From Clostridia bacterium (GTDB taxonomy: Bacteria > Bacillota > Clostridia > Oscillospirales > CAG-272): a stretch of 6,917 nucleotides of DNA. Of this stretch, positions 1 through 6,176 are shown one piece after another. The stretch is taken from contig JAGBWH010000243.1 in assembly GCA_017629925.1 (NCBI GenBank), positions 1-6,917 of the forward strand, written 5' to 3'. The first letter of the stretch is position 1; every line of letters starts with the position of its first letter. Both the position numbers and the translations under genes were made by a program. Under the pieces are notes generated by a model, which was not told where the DNA came from, made no database searches, and saw only the letters and a list, made by a program, of their open reading frames with translations.

Positions 1-404
1 CTGCCATTTTCGTGGGGCTGGGCAATCTGGGACATTCCCTGGTGGAAGGTGCGATGCTTGAACGCCGTGGTATTCAAAAGCTTGCGATTTTTGAAACCAA
101 TCCTGCCCTCATTGGCACTACTGTGGCAGGTCTGCCTGTGCTGGATGCCGCGGATATGGAAGAGTGGTGCACAGCACACGAGGTCACCATTGGTATTTTA
201 GCGATTCCCTCCGCCGCCACGGAAGAAGTGGCGCAGAAATTGGCACGCGCCGGTATTAAGGGAATTTGGAACTTTTCCGACACGGAACTTGATTTGCATA
301 TTGACGGTGTTGAAATCGAAAATATGCACCTCTCCGACGCCCTGCTTCAACTGTGCTACCGTCTGCGCCAAGCCAGCCACAGCGAGGAGGACGCCCCTAA
401 ATGA
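1..404 (+). CDS. rex: Redox-sensing transcriptional repressor Rex, C-terminal part (5' end outside window)
   Basis: This is the NAD(H)-binding portion of Rex, the dimeric repressor that senses the NADH/NAD+ ratio and controls fermentative and respiratory genes. The frame is open from base 3, and 133 residues are visible. They begin in the Rossmann glycine motif GLGNLG, followed by an acidic strand end (AIFETNP), then IGILAIPSAATEEVA and GIKGIWNFSDTEL, and the terminal IENMHLSDALLQLCYRL segment that forms the domain-swapped helix in this family. Rex proteins are about 210 residues, so the missing part is the roughly 80-residue N-terminal winged helix. The GTG at base 12 lies inside the Rossmann motif and is not the true start. 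The stop codon overlaps the next gene's start (ATGA), indicating co-transcription and probable translational coupling. The identification rests on motif order recalled from the family and is confident. Confidence 0.95.
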   Translation, partial: AIFVGLGNLGHSLVEGAMLERRGIQKLAIFETNPALIGTTVAGLPVLDAADMEEWCTAHEVTIGILAIPSAATEEVAQKLARAGIKGIWNFSDTELDLHIDGVEIENMHLSDALLQLCYRLRQASHSEEDAPK

Positions 405-1399
405 AAATCTACACACTCAAAAACAACATAAAAGACGCCTTAGGCAACTTACCCAATTCCCCATTTTTGATGGAAGCCTCAGCAGAGGACTTGCGCGTTT
501 TGCTCGTGATTGTGGCAGGGCAAAGCACCGCCGATATCAAAGCTTTGGCGCAAGCCTCAGGTTGCAGTCAAGCACGGGTGAAAGGTGCGATTGCCTATTG
601 GGAAGAATGTGGCGTGTTAGTGGAGGGAGAGCCGACAGAGACGCCCGCGCCTGCTACCCCCCAAAAAAAAGGAATGCTCTCTTCCCGTGACCTCGCCCCC
701 CGTGGTGAGGATGAAAACGCCGCCTACATTACCGCCCACGACATGGGCGAACTCATAGACGAATGTCAGCGCCTTATGGGACGGCTCTTTAATCCCACCG
801 AAATTGCGGTGATTGTGGGACTTCACGAGCAACTCCATCTCGACTTTTCCTACATTATGACGCTGGTCTCCTACTGCGCCCGTCGTGGTAAACTTACCCT
901 TCGCTACGTGGAGCGCATGGCGGTGGGACTATATGACGACGGCATTGACACCACAGAAGCCTTGGACCAACATCTGAAAAGATTGGAAATGGCTTCTTCG
1001 AGTGAAGGCAAACTCCGCCGTTTGTTTGGCATTGGGGAGCGTTCCCTCTCCAAAACAGAACAAGCCTGTTTTGTGCGCTGGATTTGCGACTTTGGCTTTG
1101 ATATGGATATCATCGGTCTTGCCTATGATATGACTGTTGACACCCACCAAAAAGCATTGGTGAAATATGCAGATGCCATCTTAAAGCGGTGGTATGATGC
1201 AGGGTGCCGTACCCTTGCCCAAGTGGAAGAATTGCTCCGCCGAGAAACAGAGCAAAAGGCAAAGACCTATACTGCGAAAAGCAAGCAAAAGAAAGTGGAG
1301 GAAGAGAGCTGTGAAAGCAGTTTTTGTACCGACGATTTCTTTGCTCGTGCACTGGAAAGAAGTTATGGAAAAATAGAGGACAAGCCCGAAGACGAATAA
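401..1399 (+). CDS. DnaD/DnaB-family primosome protein (tandem DnaD-like domains)
   Basis: This 332-residue protein belongs to the DnaD/DnaB primosome family, which remodels DNA and helps load the replicative helicase in Gram-positive bacteria. Residues 25-75 look like the N-terminal winged helix. A Pro/Thr/Lys linker follows (about 76-110), then two DnaD-like (PF07261-type) helical domains near 113-191 and 205-280. The second has an intact YxxxIxxxW signature (Y256, I260, W264). The first has a degenerate version (Y169, M173, L177). The C-terminal tail is lysine- and glutamate-rich and probably disordered. The start is set by a GAGGAGG box about 10 nt upstream, inside the end of rex. The next gene is a helicase loader, echoing the dnaB-dnaI pair of Bacillus. 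With two DnaD-like domains the protein may act as a DnaB equivalent rather than DnaD; sequence alone does not decide this. A C6A8 homopolymer run (657-670) lies in the linker. Confidence 0.9.
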   Translation: MKIYTLKNNIKDALGNLPNSPFLMEASAEDLRVLLVIVAGQSTADIKALAQASGCSQARVKGAIAYWEECGVLVEGEPTETPAPATPQKKGMLSSRDLAPRGEDENAAYITAHDMGELIDECQRLMGRLFNPTEIAVIVGLHEQLHLDFSYIMTLVSYCARRGKLTLRYVERMAVGLYDDGIDTTEALDQHLKRLEMASSSEGKLRRLFGIGERSLSKTEQACFVRWICDFGFDMDIIGLAYDMTVDTHQKALVKYADAILKRWYDAGCRTLAQVEELLRRETEQKAKTYTAKSKQKKVEEESCESSFCTDDFFARALERSYGKIEDKPEDE

Positions 1400-1437
1400 G
1401 GCTCGCCCCTTCAATACAAAATAAAGGATAAAACAAT

Positions 1438-2397
1438 ATGGCATCAAAAGAAAATTATCGCGCAGTCAAAGACATATTGGCGAAAAGACGTGCGCGCGCC
1501 CTTGAAAAAGCCGAACAAAATCGCGTGTTTTTCCATTCGCAAGCGCCTGAAGCTGTGGAAATTGACCGTGCGCTATCGCAAACTGCTATGCAACTGTTCG
1601 GCATTGCCATCATGGCAAATTCGCCCGAAAAAGAGGCAAAGTTAAGTGCGCTCAAAGCCCAAAATTTGTCTTTGCAAGAGGCAAGAGAAGAATTGCTCGC
1701 CTCGCTTGGTTTGCCTAAAAACTTTACCGAGCCTCAATATGAATGTCCGCTTTGCGGCGACTCGGGGTATATTGATTTGCAAATGTGCCGTTGCATGAAG
1801 CATTTGCTTGCCCTTGAAGGCTTCAAAACAAGCGGTATTGGGCATCTCATTGGCACACAAACATTTGATAACTTTTCTCTTGACTACTATAAAGGCGCAG
1901 ACCGTGAGCAGATGAAAAGAAATTTGAGCATTACCCGTTCCTTTGCCGAAAACTTTTCCTCAAAATCAGGCAACTTGCTCTTCATGGGTGCAACGGGGTT
2001 AGGCAAAACCCACCTCTCTACCGCCATTGCCACGGTGGTGATTGAAAAAGGGTATGATGTGCTCTATGAAAGTGCGCAAAATATCATTGGCGTCTATGAA
2101 CACGAGCGTTTCCATAGCACACGCGGGGAAGACAACCACGAAAGCGAACGCTACGAGACGTGCGATTTGCTGATTATTGACGATTTAGGCACAGAATTTC
2201 AAACGGCTTTTTCGGTGAGTTGCCTTTATAACCTCATCAATACCCGTCTCAATCGCGGAAAATCCACCATTATCAGCACCAACCTCACCGCAGGTGAGAT
2301 CCGCGCCCGTTACGATGACCGCATATCCAGCCGTTTGCTCGGTCATTTTATGCCACTTCTGTTCCGTGGTGAAGATGTCCGTTGCCAAAAATTATAA
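1438..2397 (+). CDS. dnaI: DnaI/DnaC-like AAA+ helicase loader with zinc-binding motif
   Basis: This 319-residue cytoplasmic ATPase should load the replicative helicase onto DNA together with the upstream DnaD/DnaB-type protein. Residues 1-95 are helical and charged, as in the helicase-interacting region of the family. Residues 103-119 hold a CxxC...CxC cluster (C103, C106, C117, C119) that probably binds zinc. The AAA+ core follows: Walker A GATGLGKT (184-191, K190), Walker B LLIIDDLG (244-251, D248/D249), sensor 1 around TIISTNLT (N282), and an arginine-finger region RISSRLLG (R299). The length is close to that of Bacillus DnaI (about 310). The start has an AAAGGA ribosome binding site 8-9 nt upstream. 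The 38-nt gap from the preceding gene holds no terminator, so rex, the dnaD-like gene and this gene probably form one operon. IstB transposon helpers share the AAA+ core, but the zinc cluster and the neighbours argue for a replication role. Confidence 0.9.
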   Translation: MASKENYRAVKDILAKRRARALEKAEQNRVFFHSQAPEAVEIDRALSQTAMQLFGIAIMANSPEKEAKLSALKAQNLSLQEAREELLASLGLPKNFTEPQYECPLCGDSGYIDLQMCRCMKHLLALEGFKTSGIGHLIGTQTFDNFSLDYYKGADREQMKRNLSITRSFAENFSSKSGNLLFMGATGLGKTHLSTAIATVVIEKGYDVLYESAQNIIGVYEHERFHSTRGEDNHESERYETCDLLIIDDLGTEFQTAFSVSCLYNLINTRLNRGKSTIISTNLTAGEIRARYDDRISSRLLGHFMPLLFRGEDVRCQKL

Positions 2398-2412
2398 AAA
2401 ACTATAAAAAGA

Positions 2413-2418
2413 AAAGGA
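2413..2418 (+). promoter_or_regulatory. Ribosome binding site that fixes the lipoprotein start
   Basis: AAAGGA sits 8 nt before the ATG at 2427. It picks that codon over an upstream in-frame ATG at 2382, which would overlap the helicase-loader gene by 16 nt and put 15 mostly lysine/asparagine residues ahead of the signal peptide. Confidence 0.75.
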
Positions 2419-2426
2419 AGAAGACT

Positions 2427-3560
2427 ATGTCAAAGTGTGTTTGTCGCCTATTTTCTCTTGTTTTGCTATGCACGCTACTCGGACTTTGCCTTTTGAGTTG
2501 TCAATCAGGCAACACCACCCCCGATACCACCACCACGCCCGACTCTACCACCCCTGATGCGACCACTCCCCCCAGCACCACCGAGGACGCCAATACCGTC
2601 ATCGATCAAACGGGGCTTGAATTTAGCACAGAAGATGGGGAGAGCTATACTGTTGAAAGCATCGGGCAAAACAAAGATAAAAATTTGGTGATCCCTGCCA
2701 CCTTTCAAGGAAAACCCGTGACCGCCATTCAAAACTACGCCTTTATGGATGCCACTCATATTCAAAGTGTGACACTCCCCGACAGCATCACTTATGTGGG
2801 CACGTCCGCTTTTTATGGTTGCACAAGTCTGGTTGACATTACCCTGCCCAATAGCATTGAAAAAATGGGCTGGTCTGTTTTCTCAAAATGCACCTCGCTC
2901 GTCTCCCTGACACTCCCCGAACGCATTACACGCGTGGGACGTTTCACTTTCCGCTACTGCGAAAACCTTGAAAGCGTCACCATTCCTTCTGCTGTGGATA
3001 CCATCGCCGAGGGCGCGTTTTCCGGTTGCAAAAAACTCAGCGCAGTCCCCCTGCATGAAGGCATTACCATCATAGGTGACAAAGCCTTTGAAAATTGCAC
3101 TTCCCTCACCTCCGTGACCATTCCCTCCACCATGAAAATTTTGCAATACGGTTTGTTTTCCGGTTGCTCCGCTTTGACATCCGTTTCGCTACATGACGAA
3201 ATCTTTTCCATTCAAGACAATGTGTTTTACGGTTGTGTGAGCCTTAAAAATATCACCCTGCCCTCTGCTCTTACCAGCATTGGCAATCGTGCTTTTTATA
3301 GTTGCGAATCGCTGGAAGAGATAACCATTCCCGAGGGCGTGACCTACCTGCCAAACAATTTGTTTCGCGGATGCACTTCCCTCAAAACCGTTACCCTGCC
3401 TAAAACCATAGAGCAAATCGGCTCATACGTCTTTCAGCGTTGCACTTCACTTACTACCATTATCTTTGGCGGAACAGCCGAAGAATGGCAACAAATTCCC
3501 AAAGGCAGAGATTGGAATAAAGACGCAGGGGAGTTCACTTTGCAAGCGAACTCGCAATGA
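2427..3560 (+). CDS. Surface lipoprotein with eleven BspA-type (LRR_5) leucine-rich repeats
   Basis: This is a predicted exported lipoprotein of 377 residues. The first 25 or so residues are a signal peptide with a lipobox ending LLSC (lipidated Cys near 25). A Thr/Pro/Asp-rich linker (about 26-55) should span the cell wall. From about residue 95 there are eleven consecutive 23-residue repeats without a single insertion or deletion, with consensus (I/V)xxIGxxAFxGCTSLxxVTLPxx. A capping segment with EEWQQIPKGRDWN follows, typical of the end of this family. BspA-like LRR proteins are commonly adhesins or ligand-binding surface proteins; the ligand here is unknown. It follows the helicase-loader gene by 29 nt and may be co-transcribed, though it has no obvious functional link to replication. 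The last five codons (QANSQ) and the stop codon lie inside the hairpin-array element that starts at about 3543. Confidence 0.88.
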   Translation: MSKCVCRLFSLVLLCTLLGLCLLSCQSGNTTPDTTTTPDSTTPDATTPPSTTEDANTVIDQTGLEFSTEDGESYTVESIGQNKDKNLVIPATFQGKPVTAIQNYAFMDATHIQSVTLPDSITYVGTSAFYGCTSLVDITLPNSIEKMGWSVFSKCTSLVSLTLPERITRVGRFTFRYCENLESVTIPSAVDTIAEGAFSGCKKLSAVPLHEGITIIGDKAFENCTSLTSVTIPSTMKILQYGLFSGCSALTSVSLHDEIFSIQDNVFYGCVSLKNITLPSALTSIGNRAFYSCESLEEITIPEGVTYLPNNLFRGCTSLKTVTLPKTIEQIGSYVFQRCTSLTTIIFGGTAEEWQQIPKGRDWNKDAGEFTLQANSQ

Positions 3561-3615
3561 ATTGCGCTTCGCGCTTGAAATGTGGCTCCGCCACATGAAA
3601 TGCCCAAAGGGCATG
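3543..3615. repeat. Left hairpin cluster of the array
   Basis: Three structures follow one another. First, CAAGCG (3543-3548) pairs with CGCTTG (3572-3577), enclosing CGCAA/TTGCG (3553-3557 / 3562-3566). Second, ATGTGGC (3580-3586) pairs with GCCACAT (3590-3596) around a TCC loop. Third, ATGCCC (3600-3605) pairs with GGGCAT (3609-3614) around AAA. The last two are separated by GAA only. The stems differ in sequence but are perfect, the mark of hairpins kept for shape. The stop codon of the lipoprotein gene lies in the ATGAATT linker at 3557-3563. Confidence 0.7.
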
Positions 3616-3637
3616 ACAGAATGTTTGCGACAATCAT

Positions 3638-3663
3638 CGTAGGGGAGGATATCATCCTCCCGC
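3638..3663. repeat. REP-like 8-bp hairpin with GTAGGG / CCCGC flanks
   Basis: GGGAGGAT (3643-3650) pairs perfectly with ATCCTCCC (3654-3661) around an ATC loop, flanked by CGTAG on the left and GC on the right. I recall elements of similar form (GTAGGG-stem-CCCGC) as intergenic repeats in gut Clostridia, but cannot verify that here. It lies directly beside the minus-strand terminator. Confidence 0.5.
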
Positions 3664-3709
3664 AAAAAAAGAGCAAGGATAAAAGGATAAAACCTTCTAT
3701 TCTTGCTCT
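3664..3709 (-). terminator. Intrinsic terminator of the leftward rnj operon
   Basis: AGAGCAAGGATA (3670-3681) pairs with TATTCTTGCTCT (3698-3709), 12 bp with one G-T pair, and is capped by an inner AAGG/CCTT stem (3683-3686 / 3693-3696) with a 6-nt loop. Read on the minus strand, the stem is followed at once by a run of T (3670-3664), the classic form. On the plus strand the tail is only GTTTGTTA, so termination of the lipoprotein transcript here would be weaker. The rnj transcript is therefore expected to carry the whole right half of the hairpin array as a 3' UTR of about 250 nt. Confidence 0.75.
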
Positions 3710-3723
3710 GTTTGTTATGATAA

Positions 3724-3920
3724 ATGAATTGATGCTCACGCATCATGAATTGGACTGGCCATGATTTCTCGTCGGCATACTGCCTCCTCCATGAATTGAA
3801 TGGCAACCAATGTGCCTTGGGGCACAATTCATGCCTCAGGCAATTCATGAAATCTGTGATTTCAATTCATGCAGCCGCAAGGTTGCAATTCATTGCGTGT
3901 TCGCCTGTGGCGAACAAGCA
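3724..3920. repeat. Right hairpin cluster with ATGAATT / AATTCAT linkers
   Basis: In order: TGATGC/GCATCA (3730-3745, loop TCAC); a weak TGG/CCA (3751-3761); GGCA/TGCC (3774-3784); a weak TGG/CCA (3801-3809); TGTGCC/GGCACA (3811-3826); TGCC/GGCA (3832-3842); TGAAATC/GATTTCA (3848-3864); TGCAGCC/GGTTGCA with a GCAA loop and one G-T pair (3870-3887); and TGTTCGCC/GGCGAACA (3898-3916), extended by TGC/GCA after one mismatch to end at 3920. Units from 3826 onward are spaced 16-23 nt apart by AATTCAT; those before 3797 use ATGAATT. The last base of the final hairpin touches the rnj stop codon. Confidence 0.7.
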
Positions 3921-5792
3921 TCACACATTCAAAATGATAGATAAAATCATAGGTGAGCGTTTGTTTTTGGCAAACAAGAATTTGGAAAGGTCGCCTCTGA
4001 TTTTTTCTTTCATTTGCGCGTAGTCAATGCGGGGGCGGATGAGGCAATCGTCAATGGATTTGGCGACCACATAGCGCGCCTCTTCAATCAGTTCTTCCGC
4101 ATCGCGCATATAGACGTACCCACGGGAAATGATTTCAGGGGGTGTGACGAGTGAACGGTCACTTTCGCTGATCGCCGCCACCACCACGATAAGTCCCTCT
4201 TGAGACAGGGTACGGCGGTCACGAAGCACCACGCTACCCACATCACCAATCCCACCGCCGTCAATCATCACTCTGCCCGCAGGCACAGGTGGGGCGTGAT
4301 GTGCGCCCTCGCCGTCAAACTCCATGACCTGACCAATGTCAAGCAGGAAAATACGGTCGGGGGTGATGCCCATAAATTCAGCAATTTCTTTGTGGGCGTA
4401 AAGATGTCGACTTTCGCCATGAATGGGAATAAAATACTTAGGCTTAATCAGGGCGAGCATGAGTTTGAGTTCTTCGCTGCACGCGTGTCCCGATACGTGT
4501 ACGTCAGCGGCACGGTCATGGAGCACATGAATGCCACCACGAATTAAAGCATTGATGATTTTATTGATGAGTTTTTCGTTGCCAGGAATGGCGCTCGAAC
4601 TAAGCACCACAAGGTCGGATGAGGTAAGGCGCACCTTTTCATGCTCGCCAAATGCCAAACGGTAAAGGGCAGACATAGGCTCGCCTTGGCTACCTGTGGT
4701 AATGAGGGTGAGTTGTTCGGGCTTATAGCGACGAATTTCGCTTACGTCAATGAGTGTGCCTTCGGGCAGGTCTGTGTAACCAAGTTCAACAGACGCGTCA
4801 AGCACATTCACCATGCTACGGCCAAGCACAGCCACTTTTCTGCCAAACTTAATGCTGGTATTGATAATCTGTTGCACACGATGCACGTTTGAAGAAAATG
4901 TAGCAATGACGATACGCTTGTCTTTATGGGTTAAAAAGATTTGGTCAAAGGAATTGCCCACCGTTCTTTCAGAAGGGGTAAATCCGGATCGCTCGGCATT
5001 GGTGGACTCACCGAGCATAAGAAGCACGCCCTCCTGTCCAATTTCGCCCAAACGACGAAGGTCTATCAGCTGACCGTCGATGGGAGAGACATCGAGTTTA
5101 AAGTCGCCTGTGTGAAACACAGTGCCAACGGGGGTTTTGATGGCAATGGCGCAAGCGTCAGCGATGGAGTGATTGACATGCACAAACTCCGCCTGAAAAC
5201 AGCCAAGTGCTACGGTGTCTCCTGCATTGACAGTATAAATGGTGGGATTGTAGTCAAGTTTGGCTTCCTTTAATTTATAACTTAAAATGCCCACCGTCAT
5301 ACGGGTGGCATAGACAGGCACACGAATGGAGCGCAATACATAAGGCAAAGCGCCTATGTGGTCTTCATGACCATGGGTGAGCAAAATACCGCGAATTTTA
5401 TGAACATTTTTTTCCAGATAAGAAATGTCGGGAATGACAAGGTCAATGCCAAGCATATCTTCATCGGGAAAACTAAGTCCGGCATCAACGACAATCATGT
5501 CACCGCCATACTCAATGACCGCCATGTTTTTGCCGATTTCACCAAGCCCACCGAGCATCATCACACGGAGTTTGCTTTGGCGTCCCTTTTGGGAAGGATA
5601 GCGGGTGGTTTTTTTAGGTGTGGCGGTGGTTTTGACGGTTCTGGTCGGTTTTTCTGCACTAACCAGGGGGGGTTTTTGTATTTTTATCGTGGTTTTCTTC
5701 TTGCCTGACGATTTACTTTTGGTTGTTTTTTTAGGTTGTTGGGATATCTTCCCTGCCTGGGCAGAGGCAGACATCTTTCTTTCTTTTGGCAT
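3921..5792 (-). CDS. rnj: Ribonuclease J (metallo-beta-lactamase / beta-CASP RNase) with basic N-terminal extension
   Basis: RNase J is a zinc-dependent 5'-3' exoribonuclease and endonuclease central to mRNA decay and RNA maturation in Gram-positive bacteria. The metallo-beta-lactamase core begins near residue 75 (LRVMMLGGLGEIGKN). Metal-ligand motifs are HGHEDH (140-145), H208 in VHVNHSIAD, HTGDFK (D230) and IHGE (H458). Beta-CASP features include ATFSSNVHRVQ (297-307), TTGSQGEPMSAL (365-376) and the SGHA loop (434-437). A C-terminal domain ends RSPMILSIILNV, typical of the family. The protein is 623 residues against about 555 for Bacillus enzymes; the excess is a Lys/Thr/Ser/Pro-rich, probably disordered N-terminal tail of about 70 residues. 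The start is supported by AAAGGA (5799-5804), which abuts the upstream gene's stop codon. The usual SDSTNA motif reads GESTNA (261-266). It is probably co-translated with the small membrane protein upstream. Confidence 0.95.
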   Translation of the reverse strand: MPKERKMSASAQAGKISQQPKKTTKSKSSGKKKTTIKIQKPPLVSAEKPTRTVKTTATPKKTTRYPSQKGRQSKLRVMMLGGLGEIGKNMAVIEYGGDMIVVDAGLSFPDEDMLGIDLVIPDISYLEKNVHKIRGILLTHGHEDHIGALPYVLRSIRVPVYATRMTVGILSYKLKEAKLDYNPTIYTVNAGDTVALGCFQAEFVHVNHSIADACAIAIKTPVGTVFHTGDFKLDVSPIDGQLIDLRRLGEIGQEGVLLMLGESTNAERSGFTPSERTVGNSFDQIFLTHKDKRIVIATFSSNVHRVQQIINTSIKFGRKVAVLGRSMVNVLDASVELGYTDLPEGTLIDVSEIRRYKPEQLTLITTGSQGEPMSALYRLAFGEHEKVRLTSSDLVVLSSSAIPGNEKLINKIINALIRGGIHVLHDRAADVHVSGHACSEELKLMLALIKPKYFIPIHGESRHLYAHKEIAEFMGITPDRIFLLDIGQVMEFDGEGAHHAPPVPAGRVMIDGGGIGDVGSVVLRDRRTLSQEGLIVVVAAISESDRSLVTPPEIISRGYVYMRDAEELIEEARYVVAKSIDDCLIRPRIDYAQMKEKIRGDLSKFLFAKNKRSPMILSIILNV

Positions 5793-5804
5793 GAATGTTC
5801 CTTT

Positions 5805-6080
5805 CTACATAAAAAAGAGCGCATAACAAAGCCACCAAAACAAAATGCCCGAAAAAAAGGATAGTATCATCATCCCCCAAAACCATCGCTTTGCGCGAAG
5901 TGGGTGCCGTCCCCTCATCTCATTTTCCGCTAAAATGCGGTTGGCTTCTTTGACCATAGACCGAAGGGGTACATTCTCTTTTGTGGTGGCTTGTTCTCGT
6001 ACAATAAAATAGGCTTCGTCAAACATTTTACTTTTCGTATCTTTCAAATGAATGACTTTCTTTTGACAACCTCGCAGCAT
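5805..6080 (-). CDS. Small tail-anchored membrane protein, unrecognised family
   Basis: I do not recognise a named family. The 91 residues comprise a charged N-terminal part with a possible amphipathic section (DEAYFIVRE at 21-29; SMVKEANRILAENE at 41-54), a basic stretch RGRHPLRAKR (56-65), and one strongly hydrophobic aromatic-rich helix (about 67-90) that ends the protein. The positive residues before the helix predict a cytoplasmic N-terminus, with the C-terminus in or across the membrane, that is, a tail-anchored topology. A GGAGG ribosome binding site lies 4 nt before the ATG. An internal ATG at codon 19 has no such site. The stop codon is immediately followed by the rnj ribosome binding site, with 12 nt between the genes, so its expression is tied to RNase J. 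A role in placing or regulating RNase J at the membrane is possible but purely contextual. Confidence 0.8.
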   Translation of the reverse strand: MLRGCQKKVIHLKDTKSKMFDEAYFIVREQATTKENVPLRSMVKEANRILAENEMRGRHPLRAKRWFWGMMILSFFSGILFWWLCYALFFM

Positions 6081-6176
6081 ATCCCCTCCAACTTACAAAA
6101 CGTATTTTGGAAATGATTGCCATAATTGGTATTTTTTATGCGCTATACTCTTGACGAATAGAATTTTTTTTGCCGT

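Larger units (their letters stand above)
3546..3904. repeat. MITE-like hairpin-array element bounded by 18-bp inverted repeats
   Basis: The convergent intergenic space is filled by one compound element. Its ends are GCGAACTCGCAATGAATT (3546-3563) and AATTCATTGCGTGTTCGC (3887-3904), which are reverse complements at 17 of 18 positions. Inside are about a dozen short stem-loops with unrelated stem sequences, joined by the 7-mer ATGAATT (3557, 3724, 3745, 3791; variant ATGATTT at 3761) and then by its complement AATTCAT (3826, 3842, 3864, 3887). The linker orientation flips between 3797 and 3826, so the element is roughly a palindrome of palindromes. No transposase, obvious target-site duplication or long ORF is present. 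It could be a non-autonomous mobile element, a REP/BIME-like repeat cluster, or a structured 3' UTR. It covers the only long stretch without a gene of its own in the window. Confidence 0.7.

Noticed and set aside
1110..1447. Antisense ORFs over the 3' end of the DnaD/DnaB-like gene
   Set aside because: They are mirror frames of a well-supported coding region, with Cys/Phe/Leu-rich text and no recognisable motif.
2382..2426. Upstream ATG for the lipoprotein
   Set aside because: It overlaps the helicase-loader gene, lacks a ribosome binding site, and would place a 15-residue basic extension before a normal signal peptide.
3543..3920. CRISPR array
   Set aside because: The constant part is only 7 nt, changes orientation midway, and the intervening sequences are themselves palindromes of uneven length; none of this fits repeat-spacer structure.
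3582..4023. Two short plus-strand ORFs (3582-3764 and 3745-4023)
   Set aside because: They run through hairpins and the terminator, have no ribosome binding site, and the second overlaps the end of rnj antisense. Their composition reflects the repeats.
5007..5018. GESTNA in place of SDSTNA in RNase J as loss of a metal ligand
   Set aside because: The main metal ligands (HGHEDH, H208, D230, H458) are all present, and this position is outside the core ligand set as I recall it, so the enzyme is probably active.
6131..6176. Plus-strand promoter (TATACT and TTGACG near 6143-6156)
   Set aside because: The boxes are in the wrong order or spacing, and a plus-strand start here would only run antisense to the HTH gene.
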